DNA of 64,000 bases, from NCBI RefSeq assembly GCF_022458985.1, contig NC_061781.1, positions 12,737,501 to 12,801,500 on the forward strand. The letters run 5' to 3'. Below, in pieces: positions 11,151 to 22,700 of the stretch. Each line of letters starts with the position of its first letter. Within the stretch, counting starts at the first letter, position 1. Origin of the DNA: Mugil cephalus (Eukaryota; Chordata; Actinopteri; Mugiliformes; Mugilidae). The translations under genes and the position numbers were made by a program. The notes under the pieces were generated by a model. That model did not search any database and had not been told where the DNA came from. It saw nothing but the letters and a program-made list of their open reading frames with translations.

Positions 11151-12060
11151 GGCATTGTTTTATTTTAACAAGGAGGTGGCACCAAAGGGCTTCAAACATC
11201 ACCACGGCTTTTTTTAGTGGATAAAATGAAGAATAAAAATGAAGTTAAAGTCGTGCCATTGCCTGTCCACACCTACAAAATGCTTGTTTATTGGATCTGA
11301 AGTCATAGTCCGGCCAATTTTATAGGCCCTAAACATCAATGTTTCATCGACACACTTGTGTGTTCCGATCACACCTCCGGTCAGGGCTTTTAAATATTCA
11401 GTGTGGTACAAAAAATCTTTACGCCGCTGTGCAAAAACCTACCAACACTATCTTTGAATTGCTATTGAGGGAATATCAGCACAAGGGCACGCAGGTTTCT
11501 GTCTTTCTAATGAGTTGTCACCAGACGTGAAGTGCGTACAAGAACACACAGAACAGAATAAACACAACTCATATGTGCTACACTATGTGTGGTGGAAACG
11601 TGGTAATACTGTAAAATCTACAGACATTTAAACACATTTCATTGTCACATTTGTGTTCCCCCAGATGCCCGGCACTTGCACCACACAAAGCCCGTCTTTC
11701 ACTTAAGGAAAATATACCACAACCACACAACAACAGAAAGCTGTGCGTTCTAAATGCTAATACCAAAAACAAGCAGAGTCAGGAAGCAGATTTCAGAATA
11801 AAGCATTTTACATTTCGCTTGTGATGAGACTTTAATTCACTGCTGTGGGTTTCTTGAGAATTTCCTTTTGGGGTCAATAAAGTATTATCCCAATCCATGA
11901 TGATGAATCATGGTGATCAGAGAACCCAGGGGCATCAAATAATGGAGGAAATATAATACTATACACATTTACCATCGAAATATTGTGATTATTATTATTA
12001 TTAGTAATAGTAGTAGTAATAGTAGTACTGTTAAGTAATTTATTTGAGTTGTATGTATTT
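11151..12060. other. myo10-pttg1ip intergenic spacer
   Basis: About 0.9 kb between the putative myo10 polyadenylation site and the pttg1ip promoter. It contains a short dispersed-repeat tail at 11855-11896 and trinucleotide-like TTA/TAG runs at 11990-12030. No gene is recognised; the small frames show no domain. Confidence 0.6.
11855..11896 (+). repeat. Short retroelement-tail-like repeat
   Basis: The sequence GAGAATTTCCTTTTGGGGTC followed by AATAAAGTATTATCC resembles the common 3' tail of fish SINE/LINE elements (cream-of-tail form: TTCCC-TTGGG-ATCAATAAAGTAT). Only the tail is present, so the parent family cannot be named. Confidence 0.5.
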
Positions 12061-12234
12061 TCTGGGAGTCATAAAAGGTCGTTTTTCGGTGAGACATCTC
12101 ACTCCGCCGCTTTTTCATACCACAAGTGTCAGGATTTCGTGACGTCAGCCCTCGTAAAGCAGAGGTCCAGCCTTCACTGAGGCTCACCACGAAGATTTCC
12201 TCCCTCGCAGTCGTGGGGTCTCTCTCGTGTCACC
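12061..12234 (+). promoter_or_regulatory. pttg1ip: pttg1ip promoter / 5' leader with CRE
   Basis: The 175 bases before the ATG become GC-richer than the spacer and carry a full palindromic cAMP-response element, TGACGTCA, at 12140-12147. A polypyrimidine-rich leader follows. The start context is TGTCACCATGT, a good Kozak match (A at -3). No TATA box is obvious. The transcription start is not determined. Confidence 0.6.
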
Positions 12235-15122
12235 ATGTCCACAGTTTGCGGATCGTCCGCCGCCGTCCTCGCCATCATCCTCTGCGCTGTTGTTGTTGCT
12301 ACAGAGGCGCAGACATCGACTCCTCCTCCAGGCCCTGGTAAGTTTATTGATTTATTTATTTTTTTTAGTTTTAGCTTCTTTGTTTTGTCCTGGCGGAATC
12401 GGGTCATGAGACTGTCACATGACACCAGGCGAAGGGATTTTCTAATAAGCAGAATAATCGTGTGGATTCACGGCTCGCCTCTTTTCTTAATGGACATTTG
12501 TTGTATTCCACAGCAAACAAACTTGACGCTTGTTTTTCTTGTAATGTCCCCCTCACTCTCGTGAAACTCTGCTGCTGCAGCAGCAAAATCACAGCAAGCA
12601 GAAACTTTAAAGCTTTTGTTCAGTTTTCTCTCTCTCTTTTTTCCTCTCTTTTGTTGTAAATGCATTTCTGCGCCTGCTTTTTCTCCGTTTCAGTCCCGTG
12701 TGCCTTGAGATCCAACACCAGCTGCGATGAATGTTTGCAGAATGTGACTGTGAGTTTCGCACACTGTAGCTGTTTTCCAGTTAGCGTTGCCATAAAACAA
12801 AAGATAAGGAACTCAGTCATGTGTGTCCGTTACAGTGTTTGTGGTGCATACCAACTCAACAATGCATTGACTACCCGGTGAGGAACATCCTTCCCTCCAA
12901 CAGTGTTTGCCCTCTGAGTGATGCACGATGGGGGCTGTGCTGGGGTAAGAATACACAAACATTAATCCCACATATGGGTTATACTGTACATTTTTTTTTT
13001 AATACTTGGTTTGATATGTTGTGGGATGTGTGTGTGTCTAATTAATTATTCAGGATGCTTCTATTAATCTCTAGTTGTGATGTCTTTTTTTTGTTTGTTT
13101 TTTTTCCCTTGATAATAAAATTTTATAGCATGTACTTACACAAGTTGCTCCTGATGTTTCAAATTTGAATATGAGTCACTTTTACAAGACTCAATAGTTT
13201 TTATTTTGGCATTTCTGTGCACAGTCTCCACAGATGGAACAAAGCCAACTTCTGAATAAATAAATGATGGGCTTTAATGCGTGTAAGGCTCATGACAAGG
13301 TGGATTCTTTACCCACTCTCTCTGTGTTTTTGCCTTTGATTTACAGTCAACTTCCAGATACTGATCATCACGGCGTCAGTGCTGGCCGGCGTCATCATCA
13401 TCGCCCTTCTTGTCTGCTGCTGCTGCTGCTGCAAGTGTGAACGAATCGGGTGAGCGTTACAGTTACATGGAGCTGAAGGCTGTGAAATCTGGTTCAACAT
13501 GGAAGCAGGAGGAGTGGGAGGAGTAGGAGGAGGAGGAGGAGGGAGAGGAGGAGGAGAAGCAGGAAGAGGGGGAGCACAATGGATTATTATTCTGCAAAGC
13601 TAGGCTGATACCGCTATCTCCAAAAGCCTGCCAGAATCCGTGGCTGCAATTTAGCTCCCACAATAACTTTTCTCTTTCCGTTCAAGCAGTTTTTTCCCCC
13701 CTACTAACTCTTGCTATAGAAGGGATTTAATTAAGGGATTCTGTGTGATGTTTTTATTTAATATTAAAAAATATGTTGATCTCAAACCAAAACCAAAACA
13801 TAAACACAAATGCATTCCTTTACTTTCTAGGAACAAGAAAGAAGACGAAAAGGTGGAGCGACAAACCCGTGCGAGGAAGGCCCGTCAAAAAGCGAGGTGA
13901 ATGTTGAGTAGGTGTCTGACCAAGCCAAATGTAACCATACGCCCAGATAAATAATAAAAACGCATTATGTTGAGTAGGCGTCTGACCAAGCCAAGTCTAA
14001 CCATATGCCCAGATAAATAATAAAAGTGCTTTATAACAATAACCCCATTAACTGTACTTAGCAGTGTTGTAGATTTCTCATCAAATATGTATCGTTATGG
14101 CCTAGTAGGGCTGTCGCAGTATACCAATATTGACGATAATTGTGGTATTAAAAAATGAAATTTCAATATCACGTTAAAAGTGTTGTGTATAATATCGTAT
14201 AATTATCGGATAATATCGTGTAAATGATCCAGAGCCTCTTGAACTCTCCAGTTATTTTGAGTGTAATTCACCTCCCAAAAGAGAGAAAACGACAAAATTA
14301 AAGTCTGTTTTTTGTCGTTATTATTTACAGTTTTGTTGATATTGTGATAATACCACCCATGATAATCGTGAAGTGTAAAGTGAGCGTCTGACATCATGAC
14401 AGCCCTGTGGCTGAGATTAACAAGACAGATAGACAAACATTTTTTTTACATTAACACATGAAATTATGAGAGTTACTGTCAACACGACGTTTAAAGCAGC
14501 ACTTTGTGCCGACCCCTAATTTAAACGACCGTAGGCGTCAGTGCCGCCAGCGTTCACTGTCGTCTAACAATTTCCCTTTGTTTCTTCCATGCAGGCGAAC
14601 AGAGATGCAGCTGAGGCATGATGAAATCAGGCAGAAATATGGTGAGACTCGTTTCTTGTTTGTGCAGTTTGAGTGGGTTTAATAAATACAGTACATTTGG
14701 AATATCAAAGAGGGTTTGTTTTGACGGTGCTTAGTTTACAAGCACTGTGATCAAACGGCAGCAAAAAAAAAAAAGAATAAAAGCGGTGGATAAAAAGCAG
14801 GTAGAGGAAAGATAAGATTTTAAAAAGAGAGAATATGAAATCTGAGCAGATGAAACGAGGAAACAGCATGAAAAAGTCTTTGAATCATACGAACAAATTG
14901 ATCCAAGAGTGCCACCTACTGGAGAGAATATAAAGTAGAATTCAATTCCTGCTTTTTGTCTGATTTTTGTTAGACTACAGTTATACTGTTAATGCCTTCA
15001 GTACATAAAAATCAAAACACAACTCATCTGAATTATCTTTTACTCAGGTTTGATGATTCCATGGTTTGTTTTTTTCAGGCGTGGCAAAGGATAATCCATA
15101 TTCCCGTATGGACGAGCATTAA
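12235..15122 (+). CDS. pttg1ip: PTTG1-interacting protein (PBF), complete
   Basis: Seven exons (12235-12337, 12694-12749, 12836-12944, 13347-13449, 13831-13896, 14595-14641, 15079-15122) encode 175 residues; human PTTG1IP has 180. Residues 1-24 form a signal peptide ending in an alanine-rich c-region. A cysteine-rich PSI-like ectodomain follows (C37 to about C88, with CDECLQNVTCLWC and WGLCW) and carries two N-glycosylation sequons, NTS and NVT. One transmembrane helix (about 92-111) runs into a string of six cysteines that may be palmitoylated. The cytosolic tail is basic and helical (RARKARQKARRTEMQLRHDE) and ends with KYGVAKDNPYSRMDEH. The family protein binds securin and moves between membranes and nucleus. 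All features of the human protein are kept. The gene lies 1.4 kb upstream of sumo3, as in humans. Confidence 0.95.
13901..14028 (+). repeat. 66-bp direct tandem duplication in a pttg1ip intron
   Basis: Two adjacent copies begin ATGTTGAGTAGG at 13901 and at 13967 and continue TCTGACCAAGCCAA, CCATA, GCCCAGATAAATAATAAAA. They differ at only a few bases, so the duplication is fairly recent. The first copy starts five bases after the exon end at 13896, and the duplicated unit does not include the donor. Confidence 0.85.
14106..14407. mobile_element. hAT-like MITE (AGGGCTGTC termini)
   Basis: Perfect 9-bp inverted termini AGGGCTGTC (14107-14115) and GACAGCCCT (14398-14406) bracket 300 bases of AT-rich DNA with several ATATCG/CGATAAT blocks. 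The octamers outside, TGGCCTAG and TGGCTGAG, agree at six of eight positions, consistent with an aged 8-bp hAT target duplication. There is no transposase. It is inserted in pttg1ip intron 5 and differs in termini from the elements in the myo10 introns. Confidence 0.72.
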
Positions 15123-15680
15123 GAGGAACGATTCCTACAGATGGTCTTATTGATGCCAGTAACACAGCGTACAAGCAGCTTCTGATAAACTGTGATTATC
15201 TGAATAGATTTCACTTTCGTTACCTAAAGTTTCTTTTTAAAGAAATAAATCAGGCTCTCTCTCTTTTTTTTCTTATGGATTAATACGTCTTAACGGGATT
15301 TAAATAATCATGAGAAAACCCATCCAGCTAACCTGATTTTCTGTCCATACATGAAACTCGTTGTCAGGACAAACCTGTCAAAAGATATTGTCCAGCTTTA
15401 CGTGCAAGTGTTCCTGAGTAGATTTGCACAAGATGAAGTGCAGGTCCAGAGCTGATCAGTTCTTGTGGGGCTTGTAGTGGAACTAGTCGTTTTATTATTA
15501 TACAGGTTTTTGAATTGTCCATAAAATGTAATTTTATGTGTTTTTATTTCATTATTGATCTTGATAAATGTCAGAATTGGTCTGATAACGTTATTAGATA
15601 AAATGAAACGTGTGATCTTAAACTACGTGTGACCCATTAAAAATACATTTTGATAATAAATTTCAAAATTAAATGAACAC
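15123..15680 (+). other. pttg1ip: pttg1ip 3' untranslated region
   Basis: AT-rich sequence follows the TAA stop at 15120-15122. AATAAA lies at 15244-15249 and again at 15655-15660. The distal site would give a 3' UTR of about 0.55 kb. Which site is used cannot be told from the sequence. Confidence 0.6.
15655..15660 (+). terminator. Polyadenylation signal AATAAA for pttg1ip (distal)
   Basis: Canonical AATAAA in an AT-rich end region; the TTTTGTTTTTGCTGTG stretch at about 15684-15700 can serve as the downstream element. A proximal alternative lies at 15244-15249. Confidence 0.5.
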
Positions 15681-16309
15681 GATTTTGTTTTTGCTGTGAC
15701 TTCATTTAATATTACACTTGCTTATAATTTATAATCTGTTTCTAAATTTACAACTTCCACCCACTGACAAAGCAGACAAACCAACAACATGTACAGGACT
15801 TTAAACAAATACGACTACTTTTATTCTTTCACTTTATTGTCCCTGTGTTTCATAAATCTGACCTTTGAATTTTTCCCATCATTTGTACACACGTTCACGC
15901 TCAGAGCCGTGAGTAGCAGCAGAAACAGAGCTCTAGGGTTGGGTACCTTGCTCACAGGCACTTTGGTTTATGGATTTGAACCTGGCTTGAACTCTCTGAA
16001 CCTTTCCTAAATCAGGGACATATTGAGTAAGAGGTGACCAATGAGGCCTACATTTCACTTCCTCAATATACCATTACTGGGCTTACTGGCCCAGCTTTTC
16101 AATGATTTTAGGTTATCTTGTCATTTTGTTAACAGTGCACATTGTTCCAAAATGTTTTGAAATGACTCAGTTACTAGGTGTTGAGAGAAAAGAGAGGGAG
16201 GGTGATGTCTCTGACTTCCACGGCTTTCGGTGCCTTTCAAAGCTCTTGAGGGCCCCAGGCCCTGAACTAACTTGGCCCTTTTGTTTCAAACTATCTCGCG
16301 GGAGCGCGC
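15681..16309. other. pttg1ip-sumo3 spacer
   Basis: About 0.6 kb of mixed-composition sequence between the pttg1ip 3' end and the sumo3 CpG-rich promoter. No repeat or gene is recognised. Confidence 0.6.
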
Positions 16310-16522
16310 AAATTATCATCCGCGCGCACGTGTCCGCGGACCCGAGAGAAAAAAAAAGTGGAACACGTGACCTCTTTGGTCGAATTACATTTTAAATTTC
16401 AGTGCGCGCTCCTGCTCCAGAGGAAAGAGCCGGAGGAGCCGAGCTGAAGAAGAAGAAGACCCGCTTCATCCACCACCAGTCTGACTCCTCGTTGTTCGTG
16501 AACGCCGGAGAAAAATAGCAGA
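16310..16522 (+). promoter_or_regulatory. sumo3: sumo3 CpG-rich promoter / 5' leader with two CACGTG boxes
   Basis: Base composition changes sharply to CpG-rich sequence (CGCGGGAGCGCGCAAATTAT and CCGCGCGCACGTGTCCGCGG). Two CACGTG E-boxes lie at 16327-16332 and 16364-16369; the second reads ACACGTGACC, the form bound by USF/MYC/TFE family bHLH proteins. No TATA box is seen, as is usual for housekeeping CpG promoters. The leader leads to the ATG at 16523, with G at -3 (GCAGAATGT). Confidence 0.65.
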
Positions 16523-18853
16523 ATGTCCGAAGAAAAGCCGAAGGTCAGTACGGTACCTCCTCGAGGGAACGCGCCTTTCGTGCTCACCTACAAAAGGTGT
16601 CGGTGGTGGCTGAGGCAAGTTAGCATGTTGTGCTAAGCTAGCCCTGCTGCCAGGCTACAGTTCCCTCATTTGAGCGGGTAGACGGAGAAAACAAAGGTTG
16701 GCCAATTTGCGGATATGGTGGCTCTAAGCGCACAATTTAGTGTGTGTGGTGTTTCACTGTGACTAATATCCGCTCGTAACGCTCGCTTGGTTTACCGTGC
16801 ACTTGAACTATGTTTTAGGGGCTCCCGTGCCAAAGATTGTCAGTGAAATGAATGGTTTGTGTCTTTCCTATCATTTGCGCCATTGTGGTTTTCTGCGCCA
16901 GTTTCAGTGTGGACTAGCTAGCTATGCTAAAGGAGGAGTGTGGGATGTGCGCGGCGTGGTGGACCATTAAGCCCGCAACCAGGATGGCCCTGGTCTTAAC
17001 AAATGCGGTTGTCTGACCTAAGTGAGCTGTTGTCGCGTTTAGCTGACTATTGTTGTGCTGCCGGGCGCCGGCGTGTTGCCGCTTCTGCTCATGACGCCTT
17101 TTGTTGCAGGAAGGAGTGAAGACGGAGAACGACCACATCAACCTGAAGGTGGCCGGTCAGGATGGGTCGGTGGTACAGTTCAAAATCAAAAGGCACACTC
17201 CGCTCAGCAAACTAATGAAGGCATACTGCGAAAGACAGGTAAGTTCCTCCCGAGAGATGTTCTCATTCCTCTGGTGACTTCTGATCTCATCCCAGACAAT
17301 AAGGGGAGGTTTTATTTCAGCTGTTGTGTTGTTATAATAATGACTGCATGTGTGAAGAATCTTAATAAGATGCTATTTTTCCTCTTCTCTTCTGTCTTTC
17401 ACAGGGCTTGTCGATTCGTCAGATACGGTTTAGGTTTGATGGACAGCCCATTAATGAAACAGACACACCTGCACAGGTCGGTAACACAATGTATCATGCT
17501 GTACTAAAAGCCTGTTTAGTGCTGCCCTGTTTGGACAAAAGCACATTTGTGTTTGGCAGAAATCAGTCATGTGTGCTTTCACTTTACCGAAATAAACTGC
17601 TCTATGCTAGAACACAAAGTACCAGGTAATTAGACGCGGCCTGGCAGCCTCAATGTTGCATTTAATCAAAACAATCAAACTGGTCTAATTTTAAGCAACT
17701 CGGCTTTTGCCAAGAAACTCTGACATCATTCAATGTGGCAGGGCCCCCAGACATTTTTAGGCCATATTAGACAAATGATATATTCGAAGTTAATGGTACG
17801 TTATAGCTGACTGTGCATAGTGTGATTTGAAATGTTCAGCCTCGACACATTCGACGTGACGTCTTTTAATGTTTGTGCCCTCGTTGTTTTCATTTGATGA
17901 GGTAGTTCATTCATTCAGTGTTGATTGATGCCAAATCGAACGACAGCAGAAGACGGTTATAATAGTTATAGGTGAGACCTGTTTGTGATCATGGTTTTAA
18001 ATTGACCATTAGTCAATAGATAATTAGAAACTTGTTGAAATTGATACACACATCCGTTGTAGCACAGAAGCAACCGGTATGTTGTGTGTTTCATTCCTGG
18101 TTTTTACGTCTGCTACCTGATATTCACAGAAATGTGGCTACAATTCAGCCTGTTTTATCATAGAAAGTGTTTAGATGTTGACCAAATGTCAGGACGCGCT
18201 CACTACAGTATTCAGTTTAGGAAAAATAAGTTTGTGCCCATTTTATGCGGAGTATGCAATTTGGGCTTTCACATCTGGACACTGTTGTTTTTAACCTGAA
18301 TTTTGTCCTACTTCGGTAAACTGGTTGTGATGCATGGTGTGACACAAGATACAAAATTAACGTTATGCAAGAGGATTTTGGTCTGACTAGATAATGGAAG
18401 TTCCTTTGCCTTTATTTCAGAGTCCGCCACATGCGTGTTTGTTCCACTCCTCTGCTAAAACGTTGTTACTCACCTCAGCTATAGGAGCGCTGGCCTCTGT
18501 AGTGACCACAGGGCACTTATTTATTTTTCTTGCACTTTTACCTGATTGTAAATCAAATATTTGGGCTGTCTGGTGACACAATTCCTTGTTGCATCTTAAT
18601 GCCATAAAAGTAATTTATGTTCAGCTTAACATTCGTGTATTCAGTATACATATGTAAAGGGAATAAATATAACATGGTGTTAGGTTTGTCATTGAGTTAA
18701 TCATGATTTAACTACAAGGCTGAATAAATTCTATATTGCACTGCAGTTCTTTGTTGTATGACTAATGTGTAAATGTTTTCGTTTCAGCTGGAGATGGAGG
18801 ACGAGGACACTATTGATGTATTTCAGCAACAGACTGGAGGAGTCTATTCTTAA
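16523..18853 (+). CDS. sumo3: Small ubiquitin-like modifier, SUMO2/3 class (sumo3), complete
   Basis: Four exons (16523-16543, 17110-17238, 17405-17476, 18788-18853) encode 95 residues. The protein is a SUMO precursor that is cleaved after QQQTGG by SENP proteases and conjugated to lysines through E1 SAE1/2 and UBC9. The N-terminus [19 protein letters not shown] has the SUMO3 form (SUMO2 has an extra N and starts MADEK) and keeps the VKTE motif at K11 used for chain formation. The beta-grasp body is nearly identical to mammalian SUMO2/3, with I in GLSIRQIRF where humans have M. After Gly92 only VYS remains, a much shorter propeptide than human SUMO3 and close to SUMO2 VY. The call sumo3 rests on the N-terminus and on the pttg1ip neighbour; SUMO2/3 class is certain. 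Confidence 0.95.
16544..17109 (+). other. sumo3 intron 1, GC-richer first part
   Basis: The first intron keeps a moderately CpG-rich composition near its start, as expected for the downstream half of a CpG-island promoter. It ends in TTTTGTTGCAG. No repeat or extra exon is recognised. Confidence 0.6.
17477..18787 (+). other. sumo3 intron 3, nothing recognised
   Basis: This 1.3-kb AT-rich intron separates the exon ending in DTPAQ from the last exon (acceptor CGTTTCAG). No repeat family, RNA gene or exon was identified. Confidence 0.6.
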
Positions 18854-19760
18854 ATGTGATTTGGACTCTGGGATTAACACCATTTTTCCCCCATGTTGTA
18901 TTTGTTTATTTCAGTTTTTACTTCATTTTCCACTGTGCTTGGCTAAATGTCAGACTATTCACACATCACACATTTTTTTTTTCTTTTTTTCCATGGGGCG
19001 GGGGGAGTAAATGCTGACTTTGAGATGCATTTTTTTTAAAACATGTTTTAATAACGTAAATGGATGATTTGAAATTGTCCAAGGCAGGGACACATCTCAG
19101 ATCAGATATGGCTTATTATTATTATTATTATTACTGCGGTCCTGTGATGTTGAGAAGACCTCCTGCATGTCTCATGAATCATAAGCTGAGTGCCATTTTG
19201 TTTTTTTTCCAGATCATTGTAAGTATTCAAATTCAGGTTAAGCGTATCTATTTTAATTCATGTACTCTTTAGGATTATATAAGGAACACTGCTGGATTGG
19301 AGCCAGTGCTAAGATGTCCACATATGGGAAAGACAAATAGACACTGTCGACCACAAAGCAGATTTAAAATGTTGCTAAATAAAGTATGACTGTGTTTGTG
19401 GACCAAAAGTGCTAAATGGAGATGTATGTAAGGGTCACTGTAACTTAGTGGAGAGAGCGGTTCTCTTCTTTTGTAAATCACTTCTTTACATCTTTTCAGG
19501 ACCTTTTAAAACATACAGAGTCCTGCATACTGTGTTGCCAGTTCAGTAAGTTTGTACAAAGTCTATCCAAACATTATCAACATTTACTTTGATGCTTGTG
19601 TGTTGGTAGATTTTCTTTTTTTCTTTTGTTTTATAAGAATGTCGACCTGCATTTTAAAGCATCTTGAAACTGCACGGTGACATTGGCAGATATTCCAGTT
19701 TCTTTAATTTGTATATTTTTTTTTGTTGTTGTCCCTATACTGTATACAATAAATATAGTT
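18854..19760 (+). other. sumo3: sumo3 3' untranslated region
   Basis: AT- and T-rich sequence with T runs and a short TTA microsatellite (about 19111-19131) follows the TAA stop at 18851-18853. AATAAA occurs at 19378-19383 and 19748-19753, so long and short 3' ends of about 0.5 and 0.9 kb are possible. Long AT-rich 3' UTRs are usual for SUMO2/3 mRNAs. Confidence 0.65.
19748..19753 (+). terminator. Polyadenylation signal AATAAA for sumo3 (distal)
   Basis: Canonical AATAAA within TATACAATAAATATAG, after which the sequence becomes less T-rich. A proximal alternative is at 19378-19383. Confidence 0.6.
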
Positions 19761-22700
19761 TGATACTCAGCCTCTTTAATCACAAGTAAGCTTCCGTTTG
19801 TGGGTAAAGTGCTTTGACACAGCAGTGGAAAAATATTTACATCTTGGGTGTTGACATTAAAAGGCCTCTGAGCCTCAGTCCCAACCTGGATGGTGGTTGC
19901 ATCTGTGGTTTTTCATTTCACGAACAAATGAAAATAGTGTCCACTAGTTTACGTAACATAAAAAAGTCACTGGTTCCAGATGTAAAGTCTAAAGTGTCTC
20001 CTTTGAAAAGGGCTTGTACTCCAAAGTCTGTTCCAGACGGGCAATTTACTTAACACACATTAGAGGGCACCATTATTCTGAAAATGTAAAGGAAATCACT
20101 TTCTCTACTCAATCTGCGATGCCACTCCAGCCGCTGAATCCTCCAGCTTTTACATTAAAACACAAAGACGTGTCTGTTGCTCGATTCCGGCCTTATGAAG
20201 ACAATAACTTCATCGGGCTCCTCTTGCTTAAGAGAATTTGATTTCACAGATGTTACTAAACCAAGCGGCCAAGTGAACTCCAGCGAGGCTCCTTGCATAG
20301 AGGTCCGATTGTGCTGCTTTTACTTTTGGCACCTCTTTAGCATTTTAGATTTCCGAGAGGGGATATTTGAAGCCAGTCGTGTTTCCCCAGATCTGTCAGA
20401 AATGCAGCTGCAAGGTGCCCCCTCGCCCCCCCACCCATACATTCAAGCAAGTTCCTGTTGGTGTTAAATGCAGCCTCATGGACGAACATGACTAAGTTGT
20501 GTTTGGTGAAATTGATTAAAATAAGAAAAATGTATTTTAGTGACAAATTGCATTATCGTCCTTGTACATAACAAAAAATTGAGTTCCCCGGTGAATCCCA
20601 CATTCATTCCCTGTGTTTTTGTCGAGTGTGTGTCAGTTTATTAACTTCGTAGGGTTATGTCATCAATGAATAACACAAGCTATAAAACTTAAAATCTCTG
20701 GATGAGAGAAACATGGCTCGTAGCGGCCTTAAATGTTGAAAACGGCTCACGAGAGAATGTAACAGCATTTTATGTATATGTGTGTTACTAAAGCACAGTT
20801 TTAATTCATAGAGGCCAGTTACTTGAACTTAAGGGACTGTCTTAAAGATGACCGATGCATCAAAATGTGGGTATTTCTTATCATACTGGCTTTAAAGGGG
20901 GTGAATGTCTCTGAACCGATCTATGCCGAGTCAGATTACTACACAACAAAACACGGAAGAAATTTACTGACTTTTTTTTATTATTTGTAAATGTTGAGCT
21001 TTTAATTATTCCACAACACCCCGATTATGAACTCTGAAAGAAGACCAGCATCAGAGGCGTCATCCGAGTAAATAAAATAGTGGACGTGCATGTATTTGCA
21101 CAGTGGATTTGGTGCACAACACAGTGGGAGGAGGCCCCAAACGGAGCAAATCAACTTAACATGGAAGACGTAATGATGGTATGAGGTCAGTCAGCTGTGT
21201 GTCCGGCGAGCTAACCTCAGATGTGACACCCTCCCCTGCTGCATCGGTCCAGCAGGCTGAATGAAACCACTGTGCATCTGGAGAAACCTCTGGATTATCT
21301 CCAGAGTTCTGTATGCTGATGTCACCCCTGTGTGCGTAATGAGGTCCCCACCCTGAGCAGATCAGATTTCATTGCAACACATGTCGGAGATCACTGGAGC
21401 ATTTACTGTGTTTGGGATTATACAGTTATTATACACTGATCTTTAAGAATAAAATTATAAAGGGTATAAACATTGCTTAAGAGATTTTCGGTTGATTCTC
21501 CAGAGCAGTCTGGAACAGAATCATTTTTTCTTTTCGAAGGAGAGATAAATGAATGAGACAAGAAAAGCAGCATTAACAACAACAGCTCATCAGCTGAACA
21601 CATTGGGCAAATGAAAGCAATAAATACTTGACAACAACACTGACAAAACCGATACACTTGCTTCGGCTCATTATTTTCTAGTACATATAATTCAATGATT
21701 CTGTGATCTAATAATTTCATCAAGTGAATAAAACGATTCTGCGGAACTGACATTTGAAACATCCGGTCAGCTGAGCGTCATGTGACAGGGTTAATTTGTG
21801 CCCCAAACCTTTCGTGTTATTGCGTCGTGTGTGTGTGCTAGGAGCCTCCAATAAAAGTTTAAGTGGTTTGAGTGCGAGTTGAGATCTGCGTCGCAGCGGG
21901 CCACGTTCAGGGTGTTGTGCAAGTTGGCGGGCCACCTAGAGCGGCCATTTAACCGTTGTCAATACTTGTGCGTTTCCTGACACGGGAGCTCAAAATGTGC
22001 TCTGTTAAAATGATACAGTAAATAAGAGGAAATATCGTCCTTGGATGATGTTTTTAGCCACACGGCCGTTCAGCCTGTTTCCTGTTTGTGATGCCTTTGT
22101 GTGCTCGTTCAACGGGCTATTTTGGAAAATATTGTGCTGTTCAGTCTGAGATAACCTCGACCATACGACTGCGGGTTGTGAGTGTGTGTGGGTGTGTTTT
22201 CTTACCACTGAATGACCTGTAAAACATTTGTTACAACCTCTCTAAGCCTCGGCCTCAATCTCATGCCAAAAATAAACGGAGTATATCTACGCAACTTGCA
22301 TAAAGGTAGCGCTTATACGATTGCTGATGTAAGAATCGGTTTATATGTTACTGGGTCAAAGTAAATGAAGGTGGAACAGAGCATTCGTTTAAGATTAAGA
22401 GACAGAACATCTTTCTCATGATACGCTGGCAGCCCAGATCTTAAAGCAAGCTAGCATGGCTGGCCATCACACAGTGTCTGCTGCTGGATGTGCATATGGG
22501 GCAATTTAACATCATCACGTCATCACAAATGACACTGATATTTCATCATGACTGCACCTCCTGGTGATGCAATGATTGGTATGCAAAGTTATAGGCTGTG
22601 ACTTGATACTATTGTTACTTAGACTTAGTCTTACTTAGACGTTATTGATCCACAGGGGAAAGTGTTTGGTCACAGAGGCTCAGTTGTGCATAAAAAAAAA

